Notes: generated by a model not told the origin, from the sequence alone. A stretch of 64,000 bases of DNA from an uncultured Rhodospirillaceae bacterium (GCA_937927415.1 CALBDS010000033.1:62001-126000), one strand, 5' to 3'. Counted from the first letter of the stretch, positions 8,883-16,415 are shown. A program made the numbers and translations.

Positions 8883-9884
8883 ATGATGCTGACGACCCGC
8901 GTCACCGACTTTTTCGGAATCCGCCTGCCGATCGTTGCCGGCGGCCTGCAATGGCTGGCGACCGCCGATTATGCGGCGGCGGCATCGCGAGCGGGGATCA
9001 TGGGATTCATGACCGCCGCCAGCTTCCCCGACCTGCCGTCCCTGCGCGCCGGGGTCCGCCGTTGCCGCGACCTGTGCGACGGGGGGCCGTTCGGCGTCAA
9101 CGTGTCGATGCTGCCCAAGCTGGTGGAGGGCGACCGCGCCGAGGCGATCTTCGACCTGATCGCCGAGGAGGAGGTCCGCTTCGTCGAAACCTCGGGCCGC
9201 AACCCGGAACCCTACCTTCAGCACCTGCACACCGCCGGCATCAAAGTAGTGCATAAGGTGTCCACGGTGAAGCACGCCCGCAAGGCGCAGGCGGTGGGTG
9301 TGGACATGGTGGAGATCATCGGTGCGGAAGCCGGTGGTCATCCGGGCATGGCGCTGGTCGGCACCATCGTCCAAGCGGCCTTGGCGGCCCGCGACATCAC
9401 CATCCCCCTGGTGGTCGGCGGCGGAATCGGCACCGGCGCGCAACTGGTGGCGGCCCTGGCCCTGGGGGCGGACGGTGTTCTGATGGGCACGCGCTTCCTG
9501 GTCGCCGAGGAGGTGTGGGCGCACCCCGCGTACAAGCGCCGCTTGGTGGAGGCAGAGGAAACCGACACGATGCTGGTCATGCAATCCCTGCGCAACACGG
9601 TGCGCGCGCTGCGCAATGAGACCACGGAGCGCATCCAGGCGGTTGAGGCGGAAACCCCCGGCGACCTTGCGGCCCTGATGCCGCTCATCAGCGGCACGCT
9701 CGGCCGGCAAGCCTATGAAACCGGCGAGACCCGGACGGGAATGCTGTCGTTGGGCCAGTCGGTTGCCTTTGCCGATCGTATCGAACCGCTGGCGCGCATC
9801 GTGGAGCGGATCGCGGATGAGGCGGCGGACGCGGTGCAGAGGGTCAACCGGCTGGGCGGCTGTGAACCGCACCGGGTTTCCTGA
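8883..9884 (+). CDS. Nitronate monooxygenase-family flavoprotein
   Basis: A 333-residue FMN-dependent TIM-barrel protein of the 2-nitropropane dioxygenase/nitronate monooxygenase family. It begins TDFFGIRLPIVAGGLQWLA and contains HKVSTVKHARKAQAVGVDMVEIIGAEAGGHPG and PLVVGGGIGTGAQLVAALALGADGVLMGTRFLVAEE, the FMN phosphate site. Many such genes sit in fatty-acid or aromatic operons, where the true substrate is unknown. Some relatives act as enoyl reductases or remove nitroalkanes. It is the last chromosomal gene before the prophage. The left att repeat starts about 70 bp after its stop codon, so nothing is truncated. Confidence 0.88.
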   Translation: MMLTTRVTDFFGIRLPIVAGGLQWLATADYAAAASRAGIMGFMTAASFPDLPSLRAGVRRCRDLCDGGPFGVNVSMLPKLVEGDRAEAIFDLIAEEEVRFVETSGRNPEPYLQHLHTAGIKVVHKVSTVKHARKAQAVGVDMVEIIGAEAGGHPGMALVGTIVQAALAARDITIPLVVGGGIGTGAQLVAALALGADGVLMGTRFLVAEEVWAHPAYKRRLVEAEETDTMLVMQSLRNTVRALRNETTERIQAVEAETPGDLAALMPLISGTLGRQAYETGETRTGMLSLGQSVAFADRIEPLARIVERIADEAADAVQRVNRLGGCEPHRVS

Positions 9885-9953
9885 AGTGCGCGAGCGCGCA
9901 GTGCGGATGGAGTTTGAACAGAAAGGCGAGCACGCCTCGCAGTGGGCGGCGAT

Positions 9954-10211
9954 CCATCGGTATTTTCAATGCGAAGAGGGTGGATCACGAAAAGGGGGTG
10001 GGGCGGTTTTGTACGGATTTTGTGCGGTTGGGCAAAATGCGACCCTGCACAATACATTGATTATATTGGATTATTTCGGGTTTTGCGCGGCGCGCCGAAA
10101 AACCATTTACCGCCTGTGGGTAAAGGCAGCGCCACCCGAGCCATAAATTTTTTCAATGGGAAGGGGTGGTGCCCAGGGACGGAATTGAACCGCCGACACG
10201 GGGATTTTCAG
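9954..10211 (+). repeat. attL: 258-bp direct repeat, left copy
   Basis: This segment repeats at 59300-59557 with about 15 mismatches by eye and no gap. It ends at ...GGGGATTTTCAG, the anticodon loop of tRNA-Phe, after which the two copies diverge completely. The homology covers the 3' half of the tRNA plus about 210 bp beyond its 3' end, far more than a normal att core. It marks the left end of the prophage. Confidence 0.88.
10167..10211 (-). pseudogene. tRNA-Phe 3' half (remnant at attL)
   Basis: Positions 10167-10211 equal the CCA end, acceptor 3' strand, T arm and 3' anticodon arm of the intact tRNA-Phe at 59513-59588. The match stops in the anticodon loop. The 5' half is absent, replaced by AT-rich phage DNA. 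It cannot fold as a tRNA and shows that an element integrated in the tRNA-Phe anticodon loop. Confidence 0.9.
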
Positions 10212-10431
10212 GCTTTATTATTATGGCTGTTTTGCTGGTGTAGACATAAATCCCAGCGTATTTTGTGCGGATATTGTACGGGTATATTTTTGTTTGTCAT
10301 AATTAGGCTGAGAGGGCCAAAAAATTATTTAGGCAAGAGGAATATTATGAATATTTCCCCATTTATTCAACCCTAAAAAACGCTCCATGGTGGGGCGTTG
10401 GGGGTCCAATTGGAAGGATAGAGGGAAGGGA
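10212..10431. other. AT-rich prophage end with integrase arm-site candidates
   Basis: No gene is visible in this AT-rich stretch between the att core and the first prophage gene. At 10259-10281 it holds a TTTTGTGCGG / ATTGTACGG pair that resembles similar pairs at 10011, 59164 and 59352. These repeats near both ends are candidates for integrase arm-binding sites. Confidence 0.4.
10375..10399 (-). terminator. Terminator downstream of the integrase unit
   Basis: Read on the minus strand, AACGCCCCACCATGGAGCGTT forms a short stem followed by TTTTTT. It lies directly downstream of the frameshifted gene at 10432-10838 and would end the leftward integrase transcript before attL. Confidence 0.6.
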
Positions 10432-10838
10432 CTATTTGGCGGAAGTGGTGGCGCCGGGGATCGTTTTCAGTTCCGTCAGCCGGCGGCGAAGGTGCAGGGC
10501 CGTCAGCGGGGCGACGTCTTCCAGGCGACAGACTCCGGTCCCGATCCCGGCCTTGGGGAAGACGACGGTCAACCCGTCTTCCAGGCGCGGCGGACCGCGG
10601 CGACGTCTTCGTCGATCTTCCGGCAATTCGCGTCAAGGTCGGCGTCCGACCACGCGAAGGACGCATGGTCGCCCGGCCCCTTCTTGAACCGGATCCCGAT
10701 CGCGTTCGGTTCACCCCGGCAAGCGTGCGCCTGTCCGCCGCGCCCCTTCCGGGTTTCGTCGTCGCTGAAGACGAAGACACAATCCCGGCGGCGGCGGACG
10801 TCATCGCGGGTGATGAAGGGCTTCGACCGGATCGGCAT
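10432..10838 (-). pseudogene. Phage-associated GEPNAxGI-family protein, broken by a one-base frameshift
   Basis: The first frame, from ATG 10838, gives 89 residues with FVFSDDETRKGRGGQAHACRGEPNAIGI, then SDADLDANCRKIDEDVAAVRRA, and stops at 10569. The missing C-terminus, LEDGLTVVFPKAGIGTGVCRL and about 25 more residues, is in the next frame up to 10432. Related small phage proteins, as I recall them (a DUF7831-type family), carry both parts in one chain. Adding one C near 10581, in the codons GCC-TGG, would rejoin them. It follows the integrase with 2 bp between, in one unit. This could be a real lesion, a sequencing error, or recoding. Function unknown. Confidence 0.7.
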
Positions 10839-10840
10839 GG

Positions 10841-12061
10841 TCAGCCCCCGAACACGGCGCGGTTCGCGGCTTCGGCCATGGCCTTCCGGCGGCGGATCGC
10901 GTCGTCGTCTTCGAACAGGTGCCCGTACACATCAAGGGTCACATGGGCCGATGAATGCCCCATGGCCTTCTGCACCTCCTTTATGTCGGCCCCGGCTTCG
11001 ATCAGAATCGATGCGCGGAAATGACGAAGGACATGCATTCCGCCGTACCGGGCTGTCTTCTTGCCGGTGGCTGGGTCAACCTCGACGACGCCGGCTTCGC
11101 GCTGGAGCGGACCCCACCACCGATTGACGATGTTCGCCAGGGACTCGACGCGCCCGGATGCGTTCGGGAAGACCAGCCCCAGCTTGCCCGGCGGGCAAAG
11201 CATCTGCCATGCCTTCAGGTCGCGGACAAGCTCGCTGGGAAGGTACAGGGTCCGGTATCCGGCCTTTGACTTCGGCGTGCCGATGTCCCCCTTTTCGTCG
11301 GCGCGCTGGACGATCTCGACCGTCCCGGACGCGGCATCAAACGCCGCCCAGGGAAGCCCCCGTATTTCGGATGACCGGCAGCCGGTGGAGATCGTCGTCC
11401 TGATGAACAGGTCGAACCACTTGTGACGGTTCAGCCCCGCCTTGTTCCGGGCCGCCGGGAAATCGCCCGTCGCCCAGCGTGCCAGGACGGACACCAGGGC
11501 GCGGACCTCTGCTTTCGACGGGATGACGACCTTGCTGTCTTCGCGGCCCGAGTTGATGATTTTCACCGGAAGGGCGGTGTTCGCCCCGATCATGCCGCGG
11601 GTCATGGCCTCGTTCAGCATTCCCTTCAAGGACGTCAGGATCTTACGGGTCATGACGCGGGAGCGGCCATTCCGAAGAAGCTCATCCCGGAAGTACGCGA
11701 CTTGCGGAGTCGTGAGTTGGGTCAGCCGGACGCCGCCCAGGAACGGCACGATGTGGTTGTCGATGTGCGACCGATATTGACCAAGCGTCGATTCCTCGGC
11801 CGGCGGGCGGCCGTTGCGCCCGTTCCTCACGGCTTCCAACCACACTTCGGCGGCTTCGCGGACCGTCGCCGATTGGCTGTTCGGGACGTGAAGCCCTTGC
11901 TTGACCTGGATCGTGACCGTTGCGGCGAATTCCTCCGCCTCCTTCTTGCGGTCAAAGCTCTTTGAACGGTCCTTGCCGAACTGGTCGGTATACCGGACCT
12001 GCCACCCCTCCCCCTTGGTGCCTGTGGCGCTTGTCCATGTCCGCTTCTTCACGGTTGCCAT
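10841..12061 (-). CDS. int: Prophage tyrosine integrase
   Basis: A 406-residue tyrosine recombinase. Residues about 15-60 form an arm-binding N-domain, 65-160 the SAM-like core-binding domain, and 185-390 the catalytic domain. The catalytic set is visible: Arg229 (STGCRSSEIRG), Lys264/266 (TPKSKAGYRTLYLP), His343 and Arg346 (MHVLRHFRAS), His369 (MGHSS) and the nucleophile Tyr379 (DVYGHLF). It reads toward attL, about 630 bp from the att core, as expected for a prophage integrase that uses the tRNA-Phe gene. A palindromic operator lies at 12158-12172 upstream of its start. An excisionase candidate is at the other end (57604-57927). Confidence 0.96.
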   Translation of the reverse strand: MATVKKRTWTSATGTKGEGWQVRYTDQFGKDRSKSFDRKKEAEEFAATVTIQVKQGLHVPNSQSATVREAAEVWLEAVRNGRNGRPPAEESTLGQYRSHIDNHIVPFLGGVRLTQLTTPQVAYFRDELLRNGRSRVMTRKILTSLKGMLNEAMTRGMIGANTALPVKIINSGREDSKVVIPSKAEVRALVSVLARWATGDFPAARNKAGLNRHKWFDLFIRTTISTGCRSSEIRGLPWAAFDAASGTVEIVQRADEKGDIGTPKSKAGYRTLYLPSELVRDLKAWQMLCPPGKLGLVFPNASGRVESLANIVNRWWGPLQREAGVVEVDPATGKKTARYGGMHVLRHFRASILIEAGADIKEVQKAMGHSSAHVTLDVYGHLFEDDDAIRRRKAMAEAANRAVFGG

Positions 12062-12157
12062 ATTCTTGGATCTCTCTGGCCTATTCCATTCCGGATCGCC
12101 ATAAGGCGCTGTTCTCCTGGATCATGGGGTGATGGCGCGGAGCGGCGCAAGCCAAAA

Positions 12158-12207
12158 ATGGCGTAACGCCATTAAAGATTCCAAAATGCCATATGTCGTG
12201 TTGACAT
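12158..12207. promoter_or_regulatory. Two copies of the prophage operator upstream of int
   Basis: 12158-12172 reads ATGGCGTAACGCCAT, a perfect palindrome around one base. 12193-12207 reads ATGTCGTGTTGACAT, a weaker copy. Both fit the motif found at the cro/cI region. The first lies about 97 bp upstream of the int start; the second overlaps the -35 box of the rightward promoter at 12201. Confidence 0.72.
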
Positions 12208-12229
12208 GATTTGCGGGGAGGCATATAGC
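12201..12229 (+). promoter_or_regulatory. Promoter of the 12278 gene
   Basis: TTGACA (12201-12206), a 17-bp spacer, and TATAGC (12224-12229) make a near-consensus sigma70 promoter. The weak operator 12193-12207 covers its -35 box, so the prophage repressor may act on it. Confidence 0.65.
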
Positions 12230-12277
12230 GGTTGATGCCGACGACGGCCATCGCCTCCCAAGCCAAAGGAATCCCGC

Positions 12278-12640
12278 ATGTCTGCGATTACAGTCCCCGC
12301 GAAGGCCGTGCGCCCCATGCGCTTCGCCTCCGATGTCTTCCGTTTTCAGCCGGGCGCCGGTTTCCATAGGCTCATGGAAGCGGCCCGGAGTCTGGTCAGG
12401 GCCAAGGTTTTCCCGCCGCGTGAGCGGTTTTGCCTGATCCGCCGGGATGGGGGTGTCCTGCGCTTCTACGCTGGGCCGGCGGTTACGGAAGACCGCGGGA
12501 TCGTCGATGCATGGACCGACGATGCAGGGCGCGCCTTCCTGGTCAGCACCCGCGGCTTTGCCGATTATCTTGCCATCCGCGTCCGCCGCCGGATGCCGGA
12601 CCCGGCTCCGGTCCGCGTTGCTTCGGTTTTGGCCGGGTGA
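12278..12640 (+). CDS. Hypothetical prophage protein
   Basis: A 120-residue protein, basic and Arg-rich, with no family I recognise. ATG 12278 has AAGGA 7 bases upstream and a strong promoter at 12201-12229, which supports that it is real. No transmembrane segment or clear motif. It starts the cargo block to the right of the integrase and is transcribed away from it. The promoter is under a candidate prophage operator, so it may be repressed in the lysogen and expressed early after induction. Confidence 0.6.
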   Translation: MSAITVPAKAVRPMRFASDVFRFQPGAGFHRLMEAARSLVRAKVFPPRERFCLIRRDGGVLRFYAGPAVTEDRGIVDAWTDDAGRAFLVSTRGFADYLAIRVRRRMPDPAPVRVASVLAG

Positions 12641-12694
12641 TGGAACAGATGCTCAAAAAAAGGCGCAGGGAATCCGGCCTGAAGGGCAACACGG

Positions 12695-13384
12695 TCAGGC
12701 AAAATCAGCCGGGTTTGGGCGTTGAGCGATGATGCTGTCCAGGGGGCAGGTCGCCTCGACATAATATGCGCTGTCTGGGCAACGATAGCCAATCACCTGA
12801 ACAATATCTGATAAAATCTGTTCTGGATTTTTATTATACATAGATTTATGATGTGCAATACGGTTACGATAGGCACTTAAGCGATCCAGCTCAGCCAAGA
12901 GACTAGCCTGAGTAATGTTTTTGGGGGCATGAGGGAATTGTGCCGCAATCCCTTTTTTCCAAAGGATCGGTGTGAAGCGAACAGTTAGTAGATGACACCA
13001 GAAGCCAAAAGTAATCCCGGCAATAATCCGTTCATTCGTTTCAGGTTGACCAGAATTAACGATCCGACTTCGGACTTTGTGAAGCTGATCTCCCCAATAC
13101 GGCTTAAGCTGCCTACAGATGTCCTTGTGCTTTGTCCAATTTTTCCCTCTTGCTGCGTTTGCTGCATCTGAAATTGCGTTGCGGACGGTGACTTCTAATA
13201 TTTGCATCGGAAAATACAGTGACTCACAGATGCGTGCATTCCATAGATACAGACGCAAGGCCTGCTCCTGCTTACTGTGAGCCATCCACATATATTCGTT
13301 CATTCGAATGGGCGATATGGCCCGATGGATTGCCGTTGTCGCCGTAGGACGCAACTGAAAATGAGCTTGCAGATAGCGATGCAC
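12695..13384 (-). CDS. Abi-like protein with HEPN RNase motif
   Basis: A 229-residue protein resembling the Abi (Abi_2/AbiD/AbiF-type) abortive-infection family: RICESLYFPMQILEVTVRNAI near the N-terminus, ITFGFWCHLL in the middle, and YRNRIAHHKSMY near residue 172. The last contains R173-x4-H178, the catalytic Arg-x4-6-His motif of HEPN ribonucleases. HEPN-type Abi proteins are thought to cut RNA during infection by other phages. The start is GTG 13384, preceded by GGGGAAG. Its GC content is clearly below that of the neighbours, which suggests recent gain. It stands alone in the integrase-proximal cargo block, with no obvious antitoxin partner. The family call rests on these motifs only. Confidence 0.7.
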   Translation of the reverse strand: MHRYLQAHFQLRPTATTAIHRAISPIRMNEYMWMAHSKQEQALRLYLWNARICESLYFPMQILEVTVRNAISDAANAARGKNWTKHKDICRQLKPYWGDQLHKVRSRIVNSGQPETNERIIAGITFGFWCHLLTVRFTPILWKKGIAAQFPHAPKNITQASLLAELDRLSAYRNRIAHHKSMYNKNPEQILSDIVQVIGYRCPDSAYYVEATCPLDSIIAQRPNPADFA

Positions 13385-13530
13385 CGACCTATCTTCCCCT
13401 TATGAGTCGTGAGGGTCTTCCCTGCCTATCTAAAGCGCCCCCTCCGCGGACCAGCGCTGGGCATAAGCCTTACGGACATAGAGCGTTAGCATAGAAAATC
13501 ACGTAAATTGTAACCTGTAAAAGAGCGTGG

Positions 13531-13559
13531 AAGGCCGGGGCATAAGCCCCGGCCTTTCG
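13531..13559. terminator. Bidirectional-type terminator hairpin
   Basis: AAGGCCGGGG / CCCCGGCCTT form a perfect 10-bp stem around CATAAG. It lies in the gap between the Abi-like gene and the small coiled-coil gene. The gap 13385-13629 holds no gene. Confidence 0.65.
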
Positions 13560-13629
13560 CACTTCTAGCAGATCTACAGCTGTTTCGCTACAGCTTGAGC
13601 ATATTTTCGCGTATGGCATGTGCTGGTGA

Positions 13630-13935
13630 TTGTTAAATGATCGGGTGGAATATTTCATCGCCGATACCACTACCGGCAACTTGAACATAAGGGAAGCCCT
13701 TGCGCAGATCGACCGCACCCAGGCGGAAACCGGGAAGCTGCTGGAAGAAACCCTGAAGCTGGTCGCGGAACAGCATAAACTCTTGGCCGAACAGCGGAAG
13801 CTTGCGGCGGAAGCCGACAAGCTGCGGCGCGACCATGGCCTTGCCCCGTGGGCGCTCGCCATGGCGACCGTCGGCGCGGCAACCGGGCTGGTTCTTGCGC
13901 TCGTGACAGCACTCCAAAGAATGGGGGTCTTTTGA
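13630..13935 (+). CDS. Small coiled-coil protein with C-terminal membrane anchor
   Basis: About 101 residues. Residues 20-70 form a heptad-type coiled coil (ETGKLLEETLKLVAEQHKLLAEQRKLAAEADKL), followed by one hydrophobic segment (WALAMATVGAATGLVLALVTAL) near the C-terminus. This is the shape of a tail-anchored inner-membrane protein. The frame opens with TTG 13630; a GTG at 13645 is an equally good start. It is 5 bp upstream of a small HTH gene on the same strand and probably cotranscribed. Small coiled-coil/membrane proteins of this shape are common in prophages; no function is known to me. Confidence 0.6.
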   Translation: MLNDRVEYFIADTTTGNLNIREALAQIDRTQAETGKLLEETLKLVAEQHKLLAEQRKLAAEADKLRRDHGLAPWALAMATVGAATGLVLALVTALQRMGVF

Positions 13936-13940
13936 CCCCC

Positions 13941-14153
13941 ATGACCCCGGACCGATTCCACGAATGCCTGGATATCCTCGGCTGGTCTCAACGGGGATTC
14001 GCCGAGATGATCCGCCGTGATCCCCGACAGATTCGACGCTGGGCCGCCGGGCAGTACAGCATTCCCGACGACGTCGGCGCGTGGCTGGAACGGCGGGCAA
14101 CCGCGATGCAGGCGGACCCGCCACCGCTCCCGGTCAAGACACAGGTCGCCTGA
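13941..14153 (+). CDS. Small helix-turn-helix protein
   Basis: 70 residues that are almost entirely one Xre-like helix-turn-helix: FHECLDILGWSQRGFAEMIRRDPRQIRRWAAGQYSIPDDVGAWL. The pattern WSQRxxAEMI...RQIRRWAxGxxxIP...WL is typical of small phage DNA-binding proteins. Start ATG 13941 lies 5 bp after the coiled-coil gene. A terminator follows at 14176-14203. It could be a minor regulator of the cargo block; its target is unknown. Confidence 0.65.
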   Translation: MTPDRFHECLDILGWSQRGFAEMIRRDPRQIRRWAAGQYSIPDDVGAWLERRATAMQADPPPLPVKTQVA

Positions 14154-14175
14154 CCGTCTCCATGGGCGAAGAGGG

Positions 14176-14203
14176 AAGGGCGCCCCCGTCAAGAGGCGCC
14201 CTT
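14176..14203. terminator. Terminator between the HTH gene and the antirepressor gene
   Basis: AAGGGCGCC (14176-14184) and GGCGCCCTT (14195-14203) form a perfect 9-bp stem. It lies between two convergent genes that end at 14153 and 14208 and can serve both. Confidence 0.65.
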
Positions 14204-14207
14204 CTGT

Positions 14208-15023
14208 TCAGCCCACCAGTAGGGACAAGCCCCGGTGAACGCCGATGGTCGGGATGCCCTGGTGCTTCAGGGTGCCGCCCGGCAGTGGCCGGCGTTCCAC
14301 CACCCGGCCCAACGCGGCGACCTGACGACGGTCGTCCATGTCGGTCCAGACCCGACCACGCCGAAGCATATCGCCGTGGTCCAAGGGCACCAGCCGGCGC
14401 GCGGCGACGCCACCGTCAACGCCGACTATGACCACTTCGGTCATGTCCCCGCCCAAGCCGACGTCGTTCGCGTCGAAGATCACGACTTCGCCGTCCAGGA
14501 CCATGGCGCCCATTCCGTTCTCAAGAGGGAAGGGGCGGAAGGTAGTAGCGGCAGCTTCCAGCCGTGCCGCCACGTCGGCCAGCCGGACGGTATCAGCATG
14601 GCGGGCAGAGATCCGGCGCTCGTGCTGGCGGACCGGGACGATATGCGTCGGCGGGGGCGTCTGGCCCGCTGCTGCGGACGTCACTTCGTCGAAGACCTCG
14701 ACGATCCGGATCGTGATTTCCGTTGCCCGGTCGGTTTCGGATTTGGTGCAGAGGAAAAGGGCTTGGCGCTTGTTCAGCCAGTTTTGACGGGCAGGACGCC
14801 CACCCTTGGGGGAGGTTTGCGCCACGGTGGCGCAAATTACGCCGAACCGTTCAAGCGCCTTGCGGTGGCGCTCAATGAGCTTCCGGATATCTCGCGCCTG
14901 CGCAAATCCTAAAGCGTCTGCGAGACGAATATCCAGAATCCGAGGTTCGTGGTTGACGGTGGTATTAATATCAGAAATGGTTAATGCAGACACAGCTTGG
15001 GTGTCGGCAATAGAAACGGTCAT
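14208..15023 (-). CDS. Rha/antirepressor-like phage regulatory protein
   Basis: 271 residues. Residues about 25-105 match the Rha/P22-antirepressor N-domain style: EPRILDIRLADALGFAQARDIRKLIERH, then FGVICATVAQT, GRPARQNWLNKRQALFLCTKSET and ITIRIVEVFDEV. Such proteins counter phage repressors or act as regulatory switches. I chose ATG 15023 because AAAGAGG precedes it. The frame is open further upstream to about 15245, but that stretch is a structured leader with inverted repeats, which I annotate as a C4-like RNA. The position directly behind a C4-like RNA is the P1/P7 ant arrangement. Since the prophage repressor lacks the catalytic residues for self-cleavage, this gene is the likely inducer of lytic growth. 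Confidence 0.75.
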   Translation of the reverse strand: MTVSIADTQAVSALTISDINTTVNHEPRILDIRLADALGFAQARDIRKLIERHRKALERFGVICATVAQTSPKGGRPARQNWLNKRQALFLCTKSETDRATEITIRIVEVFDEVTSAAAGQTPPPTHIVPVRQHERRISARHADTVRLADVAARLEAAATTFRPFPLENGMGAMVLDGEVVIFDANDVGLGGDMTEVVIVGVDGGVAARRLVPLDHGDMLRRGRVWTDMDDRRQVAALGRVVERRPLPGGTLKHQGIPTIGVHRGLSLLVG

Positions 15024-15096
15024 GACAAGCCTCTTTCGAGCGGCGTTGCATCGCCGCTGCCAAAGGAAGCTTTTCGGACCGCCCCTGGCAGCGGGG

Positions 15097-15245
15097 GCCG
15101 AAAACCCGTCGAAAGCCGGGCGCGAGTATTCCCCTTTCGGGTCTTGTATTCCTCGCACCCCCGCCATAGGGGCCGCACAGACAGAGTCCGGACGTAAAAC
15201 CGGATGACGGACGGTGACCGCTTTCGACGGAGTTTTCGGCTCCAC
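15097..15245 (-). ncRNA. C4-like antisense RNA leader of the antirepressor gene
   Basis: Two segments, 15218-15240 and 15097-15119, are inverted repeats (9 + 11 + 2 paired bases with single bulges). Between them lie small stems: TCCGG/CCGGA with an 8-nt loop, CCCC/GGGG in GGCCCCTATGGCGGGG, and GCGAG/CTCGC enclosing CCCGAAAGGG. A TTGACA promoter starts right upstream. This cloverleaf-like leader ahead of an antirepressor gene matches the C4 antisense RNA of P1/P7, where leader segments pair with sequence near the ant/icd start to block its expression. The translated leader also resembles ORFs often annotated as Icd-like. Family assignment is from pattern and context, not from a covariance search. 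Confidence 0.6.
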
Positions 15246-15250
15246 CCCAA

Positions 15251-15279
15251 GCCCTACGGTTTTCGTGTCGCCCTGTCAA
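15251..15279 (-). promoter_or_regulatory. Promoter of the C4-like RNA/antirepressor transcript
   Basis: On the minus strand a perfect TTGACA (15279-15274) is followed after 17 bp by TAGGGC (15256-15251). The start would fall near 15245, at the edge of the first inverted-repeat arm. The -10 is weak, the -35 strong. Confidence 0.55.
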
Positions 15280-15325
15280 GGACGGCCTAACCCTATTGGG
15301 GTAATTTTCTGAGGGCAAGTAGAAT

Positions 15326-15340
15326 ATGGCGATTTGCCAT
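15326..15340. promoter_or_regulatory. Prophage operator upstream of the C4-like RNA
   Basis: ATGGCGATTTGCCAT, a close match to the operators at cro/cI. It lies about 47 bp upstream of the C4 promoter -35 box and after the end of the 15405 gene. It could control a second leftward promoter into the antirepressor leader. Confidence 0.65.
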
Positions 15341-15404
15341 TTCAATTCTGAGATACCAAATCACCTTGATACGGCAAGATGATTTGGTAGCCGTTGATGG
15401 GACT

Positions 15405-16223
15405 TTACCTGAACCGTGCAATTGCTTTTTGGCAAAATTCGCCAGCCTGACGGCGGTAGTCCGAGTCCCCGCAAAATGCTGCGACTTCTTCGCGAAGGCC
15501 AGGGCGCAACTTTTCGATATCCGCAAAGTTCAGCAAGGGCGGGCCATTGATATTGTCGAAGTTGATTCTTTTCAAATCTGCTGACTTGAAAACCAATTGC
15601 GTGGCGATACCTCGTTCGGAGTTTCCGTACTTATCCACGAAGCTAGCTTGCGCGATGATCCTGACGTTTTGTACGTCGGGCATCATGTTGCGCGCCGCCG
15701 GAAGAATGTCGTTGAATGACATTGACATCATAAAGAGCCAATCCTTGCTACGAAAAACATCAATTGGTTTCAGCCATATATTGACATGCGGAATCACTAT
15801 CTCCGCTTTCTCAATGTAACGATGTGAATTGATTATTTTACGAACCGGCATTCGCGCTAATTCCTCCCGCGCTTCCGCTGCATCTCTTTCTCTGGCTTCC
15901 GCCACCTTTCTTTCGGCCTCCGCTTTATCCGCTGCCGCGCGGGTTTCCGCTTCCGCGGCTTTCCGTTCCGCCTCCGCCTTGTCCACTGCTGCGCGGGCCT
16001 CCTTCTCGGCCTGCCTTTCTGCCGTCAGCCTGTCGCGTTCCGCTTGCTGTTCCGGCGTCAGAGGGAAACTTGCGACAGCCACGATAAAAAGCATGGTGTA
16101 GGCCATAATGGCCTTTAGCCGGCTGGGCTTTAACCTCTTTGGCAAAACAAGCGAAGGGCGGATTAACCCCAGCCCGATGGCGACAAGGGCGCCGATGGCA
16201 ACGAAGGCGGTTAGGGCCTGCAT
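15405..16223 (-). CDS. Membrane protein with long coiled coil, unknown function
   Basis: 272 residues. Two hydrophobic segments (about 5-23 and 38-54) are followed by a charged Ala/Glu/Arg coiled coil (58-125) with repeated DKAEAERK units. The rest (130-272) is a soluble domain with less biased composition, VRKIINSHRYIEKAEIVIPHVN onward, ending in FCGDSDYRRQAGEFCQ. ATG 16223 has AGGA upstream. The AT-richer C-terminal half stands out from the phage genes. It sits in the cargo block between the antirepressor unit and the lysis genes and is likely a lysogen-expressed cargo gene. I do not recognise the soluble domain; superinfection exclusion or defence is possible but unproven. Confidence 0.6.
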   Translation of the reverse strand: MQALTAFVAIGALVAIGLGLIRPSLVLPKRLKPSRLKAIMAYTMLFIVAVASFPLTPEQQAERDRLTAERQAEKEARAAVDKAEAERKAAEAETRAAADKAEAERKVAEARERDAAEAREELARMPVRKIINSHRYIEKAEIVIPHVNIWLKPIDVFRSKDWLFMMSMSFNDILPAARNMMPDVQNVRIIAQASFVDKYGNSERGIATQLVFKSADLKRINFDNINGPPLLNFADIEKLRPGLREEVAAFCGDSDYRRQAGEFCQKAIARFR

Positions 16224-16344
16224 GGTATGAGTCCTGCATCTTTATGGCGAGCACTGGCTTGAATCATGCCGAGCGTGGCGCGGCCGGTCTACACGTTTGT
16301 GGCGATTCACTATGTGTGAAACATGCTTTTATATGCAGAATGCA

Positions 16345-16377
16345 AAAAAGGGGGCGGTCCGATCAGGACCGCCCCCT
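16345..16377 (-). terminator. Terminator of the late operon
   Basis: GGGGGCGGTCC and GGACCGCCCCC form an 11-bp perfect stem around GATCA. Read on the minus strand it is followed by CTTTTTTGC, a clear intrinsic terminator. It lies 40 bp downstream of the last leftward late gene. Confidence 0.85.
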
Positions 16378-16415
16378 TCATGCGCTTGAATGGAAAGACC
16401 GCTGCCCGGCCGCGC

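Noticed and set aside
10167..10211. Functional tRNA gene at attL
   Set aside because: Only the 3' half is present; the D arm and 5' acceptor strand are missing.
13630..14153. Toxin-antitoxin pair
   Set aside because: A coiled-coil membrane protein next to an HTH protein could suggest one, but neither matches a known toxin or antitoxin and the order and sizes are not diagnostic.
15024..15245. N-terminal 74-residue extension of the antirepressor frame
   Set aside because: The stretch consists of the inverted arms and stems of a C4-like leader, and a good ribosome site precedes ATG 15023. The translated leader looks like Icd-style leader ORFs, so I treat it as RNA.
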